DNA of 64,000 bases from Arthrobacter celericrescens (GTDB lineage Bacteria; Actinomycetota; Actinomycetes; Actinomycetales; Micrococcaceae): NCBI RefSeq assembly GCF_003614925.1, contig NZ_QYLP01000093.1:1-64000 (forward strand), read 5' to 3'. The notes beneath the pieces are model-generated. The model made no database searches. It worked only from the letters and a program-made list of their open reading frames with translations, and had not been told where the DNA came from. The translations under genes were made by a program, and so were the position numbers. Shown here one piece after another: positions 9,801 to 17,904 of this stretch. How positions within the stretch are numbered: position 1 is the first letter of the stretch; each line of letters starts with the position of its first letter.

Positions 9801-11529
9801 GGGTACCAGGGACACGTTCATAGAATCAGCGGCTCCCACACCCGTTATTGCAGAATTCGTCGGATCAGTATCTGACTACAATCTTCTCGCAGGCCTCCAG
9901 CCAGATCTATATCGGGCGTTCATGGTGCGCACATGGCGGTCCTCGTCAGAGAAGGGCATCGTGGCTCTAATCCATCCCGAATCGCACTTCACGGAAAAGA
10001 AGGCGGCGCATCTGCGCGGTGAAACTTATCGCCGATTGCGAAGTCACTGGCACTTTGTGAATGAATTGTCGCTGTTCGAGATTCACCATCGCGTGAATTA
10101 CGGAGTGCATGTTTACGGTGCTCGCAGAGAGTCTCCGAATTTCCGGATGGCGGCGTCGCTATTTCATCCCGAGACAGTTTCGCGCTCCGAAGCTCACGAT
10201 GGCACGGGTCCAGTGCCGGGCCTCAAAGACGAAGCGGGCCGATGGGATACACGACCCCATCTTGAGCGCATTCTTAGAGTCGACGAAACGGTGCTTGGAG
10301 TTTGGGCAGGCATTCTCGAGGAGCCAGGGACCTCTGCCATCCACACGCGCATGGTATATCCGCTCAACATAGCCAGCGTGCACGTACTGGAGAAGTTGAC
10401 GAAGGCTTCACGTGTTCGGGAGTTGGGACTTCAATATTCGCGAGGATGGGACGAATCCCTTGATCAAAAAAACGGCCGCATCGTCGTAGGCTCGGCTGTC
10501 ACTACCTCGTGGGAAGACGTTGTCCTCCAAGGACCTCATCTTAGTGTTGCGAATCCCTTATACAAAGAACCCAACCCATCGATGCGGACAAACCAAGACT
10601 GGACGGAGATCGACTTGGAGGCGCTTCCAGTCAATTTCGTTCCGCGGACAAGTTATCAGCCACACGGGGATAGAGCTACGTATGATGCCGACTACGATCA
10701 GTGGCGTCTGAACGCGGATGGTTTGATGGTGCCGAGCTGGAGATTTCCCCGCGTTGCGTGGAGAAAAATGGCGGCAACTAACGGCTCACGTACTTTGCAC
10801 GCGGCTATGCTCCCAGCCGGGGCCCGGCATATCGAGGGGGTACGATCTTCAGGTAACCCGGCCGCAGCGACACGGTCAATCGCAATCCTTGCGGCAACTT
10901 TTTCCAGCATTGTCGTTGACTTCGTCGTTAAAGTGTCAGGCATCGCGAACCTCACTCCGAGCGCGATGGAAGAGCTGCCATCACTGTTAAGACCTAAGCT
11001 CGAGGATCAGCTGGTCCACCGATTGACTCGGTTGACCTGCTTGACGGCGTCTTTCTCGGGCTTGTACGAGGAACTTTTTTCCGACGCGTGGATAGACGAC
11101 GCATGGACCCGTGAAATTAAGGGGCCTGATAACGTTCTTGCCGCTGCTGGTAGCCAGTGGCGAGCCTCGGTGCCGCTCAGAACGGCAATCGGTAGAAGAC
11201 AGGCGTGTTTGGAGATAGATGCAATTATTGCGCTCGAATTTGGACTAACCATCGACGAACTGTGTGCGCTCTATCGAACGCAGTTTCCCGTGCTGCGCGC
11301 CTACGAGCAGAACGATCTATACGATGCCAATGGCCGAAAAATCCCTGGAGATATCAATCGTCTCTACAACAAATTTGGAACAGGCATACCCCTTGAAGAT
11401 CGGACCTGGCCGCATCCGCAGAGCGGAGTCGAGTACGTCTTTGAATTCCCGTTCCAGAGCTTCGACCGCGAAGAAGATATGCGGAAGGCGTACGCGCACT
11501 TCTCGAGCATGTTGGGGGAGAGCGCCTGA
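6808..11529 (+). CDS. Large N6-adenine DNA methyltransferase (Eco57I/DrmMI-like)
   Basis: A 1,573-residue gamma-type adenine methyltransferase resembling Eco57I-type and DISARM DrmMI enzymes. The SAM-binding motif I is EPALGSGAF near residue 560, followed by GVDLNSTAVELAEVSLWL. The catalytic motif IV, NPPW, appears near residue 955 after an unusually long insertion. The last 500 or so residues should carry DNA target recognition. I see no N-terminal PD-(D/E)XK motif, so I read it as a modification enzyme that marks host DNA. It overlaps drmD by TAATG and the next gene by TGATG, so translation is likely coupled. The coding DNA changes character: the first 2 kb is strongly GC-rich, the last 2 kb is visibly more AT-rich, as if the specificity half had been exchanged. 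Confidence 0.87.
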   Translation: MPSFDSIVVGEDWISEHFFTTDSTKESFQAEVIQLRKSWDEQAKEGHSSTLSRFSEVRGRLQILLAGLAEDPARAREAYALLRTALGFKGTTAAVTFERSGTETLVPGVWMTDNADVVFLEAGAADAAEDVLSSVLPLGRVLVDGKEMPSLTLAKVVSEIYLAERSPKYVVIMAGRWLMLTEQERWAEGRYLAADALLVADRNDIKKHSETDRFLAIFGRDSLMPAPDGSIWWDEVLAASVKHTVGVSQDLREGIRRSIEIIANDVLRRRASRGLPADDVDGQDLARQSLRFLYRILFLLYAEASPEMGVLPIGAGEYNEGYGLDRLRELTLVNIQSQESLRGTHIYESLERLFRLVDGGHNPRPGLFATDGPSGDNEGLIFQPLKADLFQKSATSLINDAKLSNGELQRVLQHLLLSKEARGKDRGFISYAELGINQLGAVYEGLMSYTGFIAAEPLYEVAKDGNPEKGSWVVPVDRSESIDAKHFVRYEDERTGEKKLVLHETGSFVFRLAGRERQQSASYYTPEVLTKFVVSQALEELLDQDGGTTPADDILKLTVCEPALGSGAFAIEAVRQLADEYLKRKQKELDFQIPADEYPQELQKVKAQIALHQVHGVDLNSTAVELAEVSLWLDTMVRDLQAPWFGLRLRRGNSLVGSRRATYSRQSVNDKTWLKSEPAEAPLTGLVSAMEDDNDDPNVASRIHHFLLPAEGWGAAADAKEVKDLAGEAQKELKAWRTKVKAKPNKTQLDRLVALGTRVESLWKLTLRRLQVAETEARREMDYFGKPKSVIEVSTWLVDPVEAPAVTREQIEQSLNDEHGSYQRLRRVMDAWNSLWFWPLTERATGGIQPPSLEQWISALEGILGIEAPAGKTSRKYGLIEGQTSVLSMASWGELEAMESFDLGTAQVRPMDIVIKENPWLLVCERVAINQGFFHWNLDFAPVFGRGGFDLQVGNPPWVRPRSDEAALLAESDPWWQLAVKPNQTQLKRKREETLSRTGTRDTFIESAAPTPVIAEFVGSVSDYNLLAGLQPDLYRAFMVRTWRSSSEKGIVALIHPESHFTEKKAAHLRGETYRRLRSHWHFVNELSLFEIHHRVNYGVHVYGARRESPNFRMAASLFHPETVSRSEAHDGTGPVPGLKDEAGRWDTRPHLERILRVDETVLGVWAGILEEPGTSAIHTRMVYPLNIASVHVLEKLTKASRVRELGLQYSRGWDESLDQKNGRIVVGSAVTTSWEDVVLQGPHLSVANPLYKEPNPSMRTNQDWTEIDLEALPVNFVPRTSYQPHGDRATYDADYDQWRLNADGLMVPSWRFPRVAWRKMAATNGSRTLHAAMLPAGARHIEGVRSSGNPAAATRSIAILAATFSSIVVDFVVKVSGIANLTPSAMEELPSLLRPKLEDQLVHRLTRLTCLTASFSGLYEELFSDAWIDDAWTREIKGPDNVLAAAGSQWRASVPLRTAIGRRQACLEIDAIIALEFGLTIDELCALYRTQFPVLRAYEQNDLYDANGRKIPGDINRLYNKFGTGIPLEDRTWPHPQSGVEYVFEFPFQSFDREEDMRKAYAHFSSMLGESA

Positions 11530-14500
11530 TGTCGGAACTCTTGCCAACCAGCCAAGCCGGCGACCTTCGCCGTGGCCTGTCGGACTACTTAGCCACGACC
11601 TTCGCCCTCACCGACGGAAACGCGCAATCCGCCATTAAGGACTTCCTTTCTCATCCAGATGACGGTCTGTTCAAGGGCTCCTACATTCGGCTGCGTCTGC
11701 CCTTCAAAAGTGCCGAGCCTGGTTGGCGGGACTATCTTGACTGGTACGAGGGCTTCGAGCCCTACGGCCACCAGGCCCAGGCGTTTGAGCGGCTGAGCAG
11801 CAAGGCCATCGTCCGCGATGGTGTTAGCCCCAACCGCTGGCCGGAGCCCACGCTCGTAACCACGGGAACGGGATCCGGTAAGACCGAGGCGTTCCTGTAC
11901 CCCATCCTGGATCATGTCCTGCGGGCAAAACGTGATGGCGTCACAGGCATGAAGGCGCTCATCCTCTATCCGATGAACGCCCTCGCCAATGACCAGGCAA
12001 AGCGCCTGGCCGAAATGTTGACCACCTACTCCGAACTCTCCGGGATCAGCGCCGGCATCTACACCGGGCAGCAGGACACCAGCCGCACCAAAGTATCCAG
12101 GGATGGTCTCATCAACGATCGTCAGGTCTTCCGCGAAGATCCGCCGGACATCCTGCTAACCAACTACAAGATGCTGGATATGCTCCTGCTCCGCCAAGAG
12201 GATGCGCCCCTTTGGCAAAAGTCGGCGACAAGTCTGCAGTACGTGGTGCTGGATGAATTCCATACTTACGACGGCGCCCAAGGAACTGACGTCGCCATGC
12301 TGCTGCGCCGGCTGGGGCTGTCGCTTAAGAGCTACTGGCCGGAAGACCTCACCGATCGTATTGACGGTCTAACAGAAGGGGACCGGGCCCGGCCGCTCGG
12401 CCGCGTGACTCCCGTCGCCACATCCGCAACCCTTGGCAGCAAGGGTGATCCCGAGGCGATGCTTCGTTTCGCTGAGACTGTCTTCGGCGAAGCCTTCCCC
12501 CCTGAAGCGGTTGTGACTGAATCCAGGCTGAGCCCTGAGGACTGGTCGGCGTTGGGCTCCGGCACTGTACGGGCGAATGATCTACACACCGTCACACTAA
12601 GTATCTCCGAAACGAATGCGGCCGTAGCGGCACTCCGGGAAGCTGGTGCCGGGCCGGAAACCGTGGTTGAACCCGTTCTTGACTCGCTCTTCGAGCAGCG
12701 GCCCATCGACCTGCTGGACGCGATGCGCACGCATCCGCTCACCGCAGCCCTCCTCGACCACGCAATCGCCGCCGTCGAGCTCGCCAAACTGTCACAGACA
12801 ATCTTCCCGGCGTATGCCCTGCCGGAGGGTGTGACCGCTTCGGATAGCGAAGAATTCCTGTCACACGTTATCGCACTGCTCAGCCACATCCGCGCGCGTC
12901 ATGGCCGCGAAGCCTTGACCGTCGAAACCCACCTCTGGATCCGGGAAATGTCCCGGGTGGATGCCGCTGTGGACACGGTGCCTCGGTTCCGCTGGTCAGA
13001 TGACGGTGTGGATCAGTCGAACGACATGTTTTTGCCCGCCGTCTATTGCAGGCACTGCGGACGGTCCGGCTGGGGCGCCGTTCTGGCACCCACCGGCATG
13101 GACCTGGAACTGGACGACTCCAAGATCCGCGAGGCGCGCCTGGCGAACAACCCGAGGTTCAGAACGCTCATTTCCGCCGCCGCCGAGGCTGACATCATCG
13201 AATTCCGTCAGGATGGCGCGGAGCAGGTCCAGGGACTGCACTGGCTGCACACAGTCAATCGGGGACTTTCCAAGACTCCTCCTGCTGCCGACAGCGCAGA
13301 CATGGCCGAAGGCCGCGTCATTCCCGTGCTGATGCTTACCGGCCAGGATGCGGATGACCAGTCCAAGAGGGATGTTTGCCCTTCCTGCCTTGCCAAGGAA
13401 GGCATCGCCTTTATGGGCAGTGCCATCGCCACGATGCTCTCCGTCAGCATCTCCAACCTCTTCGGTGCCGAGGGCCTGGACGAGGGAGAAAAGAAGGCCC
13501 TGGTCTTCACCGACAGCGTTCAGGACGCCGCCCACCGTGCTGGCTATGTCCAGTCACGCTCCCACACCATGACGCTCCGCACCGCACTGCGCCGTGCTCT
13601 GGGCGAGGATACGGCGACACTCTCAGAGGTTGTCGATGCTGCCATTGCCAATGCGAAATCGCCGACGGAGCGTTATCAGCTGGTGGCCCCCGAATACGTG
13701 GACCGCCAAAGTTTCCGTCAGTTCTGGAACCCGAAAGCTACACCGGCCGAACAGGCGCGGGGACGCCGGTTCGCCAGGCGCCGCCTGCAGTTCGACGCCC
13801 TCCTTGAGCTCGGCTTGCAGTCCCGCACCGGCCGGACGCTGGAGCTCACCGGCTCTCTCGCCGTGGAGACGGATGCGGGCAGTGCCACGCGCATGGTCGC
13901 CGTCGCCCGCCGGGCTTACGAATCCGCCCAGCACCAAACCATGGTTGGGGGCACCGCGCCCTCAGAACAGCAGTTGCTGCAGTGGATCCGCGGCACCGTG
14001 GAACGTGTCCGCCTCCAAGGCGGCATCAATCACGAGTGGCTCAAGGGTTACATCGCCACTGACGGCAAGCGGTGGCAGATCTGGGGAGGCCGGCCCAAAG
14101 GCGAAGGCATGCCCGCTTTCCCTTCCGGGCGTCCCGCGCCAGCGTTCCCGCGGATCGGCCGGGCGGACGCCGCAACCGAGAACCTGGACAGCGTCACGCC
14201 ATCGACTTCGTGGTACTCGCGATGGACGGCGCGCTGCCTTGGCATCGCTCCGTCGGACAGCGGCTATCTTTCCAAGGCTTTAATCACGGCGTTGGAAGAG
14301 GACGGTGTGCTGGGCAAGACCAGCACCAACTCCGGAGCTGACGTCTACTGGCTGGATCCGGCTAAGATCGTGCTCTCCGTGCCCGCCGTTGAAGACCTCG
14401 AGTCCGGACGCCATCTACTCGGGTGCAAGGTCTGTAAGGCCGTGACTCCGGGGAGCCTGGCCGTCGTCGACCAGCTCGACGGCGCCCCCTGCACTCTGGT

Positions 14501-17500
14501 CCGGTGCAGCGGAAGGCTGGAACGCCAGGCGGGCGACTACCGGAACTTCTACCGGGACCTTTACTCCTCACGGGAAAGCAAACGTGTGGTGGCCCGGGAG
14601 CACACCTCCCTCCTGGACGACAAGACCCGGATTCTTTACGAAACCCGGTTCAAATCAGGGTCCGACAATCCGCAGGCCCCCAATGTCCTGGTCGCCACGC
14701 CCACTTTGGAGATGGGCATCGACATCGGCGACCTCTCGTGCGTCATGCTTGCGTCCCTTCCCACTTCAGTCGCCTCCTACCTGCAGCGCGTTGGGCGTGC
14801 CGGCCGCCTCACGGGCAACTCGCTGGTCCTCGCGTTTGTGCGGGGCCGCGGCGAGCATCTGCCTAAGCTGCATGACCCTCTGTCTGTCATTAACGGTGAG
14901 GTCCGTCCGCCTGCAACGTATCTGGACGCAGAAGAGATTCTGGGGCGCCAGTATGTGGCCCACGTGGCAGACCGGTTCGCCCGGACCGCCGGTCGCCCCC
15001 ACCCCCGCGACGCGGTCCAGGCCCTCGGCAGCGTCGCACCGGGCTCGTTCATCGGGGACCTGATCCAGGACGCCACGGCGAATGCCAAGGTGTACCTGGG
15101 TGAGTTCCTAGGCCAGTTCGGCGAAAGGGTCTCCGACGGAAGCCGCCAGCGGCTGATTGCGTGGGCATCCCAGCACGACGACGGCGAGCCCAGCGGTCTC
15201 GCCCGGCACCTCATCCGGGCGGCAGGGGAGTGGAAAGCCGACATCGACGAGCTCGAGGCCCGCCGCAAGGAAATCGACAAGGCTCTGCCGGAGCTGGAGG
15301 CCGCCGCCAAAGAAGCAGAGCGGTTGGAGGACAAGTCGTCTGATGCAGTTCAGGCCCTCCGCACTGCTAAAGCGACTCTTCGCATGATCGGCGACCAGCT
15401 CAAGCAGCTTCGCTGCGATTACTGGATCTCCGTGCTGGAAGCCTATGGCGTCCTGCCCAACTACACCCTGTTGGACGATTCCGTGAGTTTGGACGTCGGG
15501 CTGTCCTGGAAGGATGCCGACACGCAGGAGTTCGTCACGGACACCGTGACGTACAACCGAGGCGCCTCCGTAGCGCTCAGCGAGTTCGCCCCCGGTGCCA
15601 CCTTTTATGCCCAGGGCATGGAGATCCTGATCGATGCGGTGGACCTTGGGCCGCAGCAGAGCCACGTTCAGAAATGGCAGGTGTGCCCGCAGTGTGGCTG
15701 GGTCAAGAAGGATGTGGGCACCAGTGCACCGGTCGCCAGCTGCGTCAGATGTACGACGGCGGCAATCGCCGACATGGGCCAGATCTTCGACGTCGTGGTT
15801 ATGAAAAAGGTCTCCGCCGAAGTAAGACGCGACGAGGCCGCCATCAATGACCGCCGCGACAACCGCGTCCGTGAAAGATTCACCATCGCTGCCGCGGCTG
15901 ACATCGACCAGCAGCACCTGCAAAAGCGCTGGTTCGTGGAAGGTTATGAGTTCGGCGCCGAGTACTTCAACCGGGTAGACATCCGGTGGATCAACACCGG
16001 GCGGACCGCGTCAAACGGCGGGGTCCGGACCATCGCCGGCGACGACGTGCGTACACCAATGTTCCGGTTGTGTTCCTACTGCGGCCAGCTGGATCAGTCG
16101 GCCAAGGAGAACCGGCCGAACGAGCACCGCTTCTGGTGCAAGTTCCGGAAGGAAACCCAGGAGAGCATTAAGGAAGTAGTCCTGGCTCGCGAGCTCAATA
16201 CCCAGGGCGTGTTGCTGCACCTTCCGCTGGACGTCACCTACGGTGATGATTTCTCGGTGCCGAGTCTTCAGGCCGCGCTGCTCATGGGTCTCCAGAAAGT
16301 CCTGGGCGGCGCACCTGACCACCTCGCGGTGCTGAAGATCAATGATCCCGCACATGGCGGTGGTCGGATCGCACTCATGCTCCACGACAAGGTCCCTGGA
16401 GGCACCGGCTACCTCGCCGAATTCGCAGATGCGAATCGTGTATGGGAGCTGCTTCACGCAGCGTGGGAAATAGTGCGTGATTGCAGCTGCCGTTTCGAGG
16501 AGCGGCTCGCCTGCCACCACTGCCTCCTGCCGCACGCCGAGCCGTGGCAGGTCGACAAGGTTGCCCGTGCCAGTGCCGAGCGGCTGCTTGGTTTCCTTCT
16601 GCGCTCCGGGCAGAAGGCCGCCGAGGGTGACGCTCCGCCGTCGTACGCGGACTGGACCGTAACCGAAGAAGCGCCCAGCCCCGAAAGTTCCATCGAATCG
16701 CTGCTGGAAAAGCGGTTCCGGAAAGCCTGGATGGACCGGCTCAAAGCCGTCGGCGCGCACACCAAGGTCACACCTGGTGCGCTCGCGGACACTATTACCT
16801 TCCGCATCCCCGGGCAGAACTTCCAGTGGCAGCTTCTTCCACAGGTGGATGTTGCCGGCACACGGCCGGACTTTCTGCTGAAAGGGCCCCCGGACCCTAA
16901 CTTTCCGGTGTTGGCGATTTACACCGACGGGTTCGCATTCCACGCGTCGCCGGAGCACAACCGGATCGCGGACGACGCCGAGAAGCGCGATAAGCTTCGC
17001 CACACCTCAGAACTGTCTTCGGCGGTGGTTCCCTGGGCTGTGACATGGGAGGACGTGACTGCGTTTGAGGTGGGTCCGTCAGCGTCGGTTGCGCTGCCGT
17101 CCTGGGCAAACGCCAAGCTGAACGCACAGCTGATGGCTAAGTTCCCTGTGGACGCGTCCATCATGGGCTTGCTGGGCCGGGATGCCATGAGCATGCTCTG
17201 GCAGTGGGTCAACAAGCCGGATCCTGAGTCCTGGAACAAGTTCTCTGAGCTGGTGCCGCTGATGCTCATGCAGCAGAAGCCGCAACCTTCGGACGCGGAC
17301 GCGGTTTACGGGCATGCTGTGGCCTTGGCACGTGGAGAACAGCCCCCGCTGCCAACCGGCAGTGTGACAGCCTGGACGTACAGATCCGGCAGCGTTGGCT
17401 TTGCTGCAGCAGGCTCGCCCAACAGTCTGTCGACGATCGCCGTCGGCCTCTGCCTCGATGATCGACAGGAAGCACTGGCTTCTATTTCCCACGAAGCCTC

Positions 17501-17903
17501 TTGGCGGCTTTGGCTGCAGCTCTCGAACCTACTGGCATTCAAGCCTATTGGGCTGACAATCGGGTCCGCGGGATCCGGCGTCAGCGCTGGAGGCTCAGTT
17601 GCTGCAGAAACTGCACGAAGGGAAATGACTGTCGAGGTTGGATCTGCGTGGCAGTCTCTCCTGGAACAGGCGACGGAATTCGAAAAGACACTGCTCTTGC
17701 AACTCGCCACAGCAGGCCTGGACGTTTTGCCCGAGCTCGGATACGAGGTGGACGGCGTGCCGGTCTCAATCGCCTGGCCGGATCATCATATTGCCGTCGT
17801 GTTCGACGGTGACGAGCGCGAGGGACTGGAAGGCGCAGGATGGACCACCGTAGGCATTGATGTGGATGAGATATGTGAACTGCTCAAGGTAAAGGGGGCT
17901 TGA
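11529..17903 (+). CDS. Giant DEAD-like helicase with DUF1998 and nuclease-like tail (DruE-like)
   Basis: A 2,124-residue protein. Lobe 1 has TGTGSGKTEAF near residues 112-122, PMNALANDQ, the DEFH box near 240 and TSATLGS. Several zinc-ribbon cysteine pairs follow (CRHC near 506, CPSC near 617, CKVC). Lobe 2 has ATPTLEMGIDIGD and QRVGRAGR near 1085. A DUF1998 region with more Cys clusters (CPQC, CSYC, CHHC) spans roughly 1380-1690. Near 1770-1830 is a PD-(D/E)XK-like pattern: RPDF, then IYTDG, then KRDKLR. The extreme C-terminus repeats a shorter motif ending in GWTT. The layout matches the giant DUF1998 helicases typified by Druantia DruE, and also resembles a fused DrmA-DrmB. It overlaps the methylase and is followed after 1 nt by the UvrD-like gene. 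Confidence 0.82.
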   Translation: MSELLPTSQAGDLRRGLSDYLATTFALTDGNAQSAIKDFLSHPDDGLFKGSYIRLRLPFKSAEPGWRDYLDWYEGFEPYGHQAQAFERLSSKAIVRDGVSPNRWPEPTLVTTGTGSGKTEAFLYPILDHVLRAKRDGVTGMKALILYPMNALANDQAKRLAEMLTTYSELSGISAGIYTGQQDTSRTKVSRDGLINDRQVFREDPPDILLTNYKMLDMLLLRQEDAPLWQKSATSLQYVVLDEFHTYDGAQGTDVAMLLRRLGLSLKSYWPEDLTDRIDGLTEGDRARPLGRVTPVATSATLGSKGDPEAMLRFAETVFGEAFPPEAVVTESRLSPEDWSALGSGTVRANDLHTVTLSISETNAAVAALREAGAGPETVVEPVLDSLFEQRPIDLLDAMRTHPLTAALLDHAIAAVELAKLSQTIFPAYALPEGVTASDSEEFLSHVIALLSHIRARHGREALTVETHLWIREMSRVDAAVDTVPRFRWSDDGVDQSNDMFLPAVYCRHCGRSGWGAVLAPTGMDLELDDSKIREARLANNPRFRTLISAAAEADIIEFRQDGAEQVQGLHWLHTVNRGLSKTPPAADSADMAEGRVIPVLMLTGQDADDQSKRDVCPSCLAKEGIAFMGSAIATMLSVSISNLFGAEGLDEGEKKALVFTDSVQDAAHRAGYVQSRSHTMTLRTALRRALGEDTATLSEVVDAAIANAKSPTERYQLVAPEYVDRQSFRQFWNPKATPAEQARGRRFARRRLQFDALLELGLQSRTGRTLELTGSLAVETDAGSATRMVAVARRAYESAQHQTMVGGTAPSEQQLLQWIRGTVERVRLQGGINHEWLKGYIATDGKRWQIWGGRPKGEGMPAFPSGRPAPAFPRIGRADAATENLDSVTPSTSWYSRWTARCLGIAPSDSGYLSKALITALEEDGVLGKTSTNSGADVYWLDPAKIVLSVPAVEDLESGRHLLGCKVCKAVTPGSLAVVDQLDGAPCTLVRCSGRLERQAGDYRNFYRDLYSSRESKRVVAREHTSLLDDKTRILYETRFKSGSDNPQAPNVLVATPTLEMGIDIGDLSCVMLASLPTSVASYLQRVGRAGRLTGNSLVLAFVRGRGEHLPKLHDPLSVINGEVRPPATYLDAEEILGRQYVAHVADRFARTAGRPHPRDAVQALGSVAPGSFIGDLIQDATANAKVYLGEFLGQFGERVSDGSRQRLIAWASQHDDGEPSGLARHLIRAAGEWKADIDELEARRKEIDKALPELEAAAKEAERLEDKSSDAVQALRTAKATLRMIGDQLKQLRCDYWISVLEAYGVLPNYTLLDDSVSLDVGLSWKDADTQEFVTDTVTYNRGASVALSEFAPGATFYAQGMEILIDAVDLGPQQSHVQKWQVCPQCGWVKKDVGTSAPVASCVRCTTAAIADMGQIFDVVVMKKVSAEVRRDEAAINDRRDNRVRERFTIAAAADIDQQHLQKRWFVEGYEFGAEYFNRVDIRWINTGRTASNGGVRTIAGDDVRTPMFRLCSYCGQLDQSAKENRPNEHRFWCKFRKETQESIKEVVLARELNTQGVLLHLPLDVTYGDDFSVPSLQAALLMGLQKVLGGAPDHLAVLKINDPAHGGGRIALMLHDKVPGGTGYLAEFADANRVWELLHAAWEIVRDCSCRFEERLACHHCLLPHAEPWQVDKVARASAERLLGFLLRSGQKAAEGDAPPSYADWTVTEEAPSPESSIESLLEKRFRKAWMDRLKAVGAHTKVTPGALADTITFRIPGQNFQWQLLPQVDVAGTRPDFLLKGPPDPNFPVLAIYTDGFAFHASPEHNRIADDAEKRDKLRHTSELSSAVVPWAVTWEDVTAFEVGPSASVALPSWANAKLNAQLMAKFPVDASIMGLLGRDAMSMLWQWVNKPDPESWNKFSELVPLMLMQQKPQPSDADAVYGHAVALARGEQPPLPTGSVTAWTYRSGSVGFAAAGSPNSLSTIAVGLCLDDRQEALASISHEASWRLWLQLSNLLAFKPIGLTIGSAGSGVSAGGSVAAETARREMTVEVGSAWQSLLEQATEFEKTLLLQLATAGLDVLPELGYEVDGVPVSIAWPDHHIAVVFDGDEREGLEGAGWTTVGIDVDEICELLKVKGA

Positions 17904-17904
17904 A

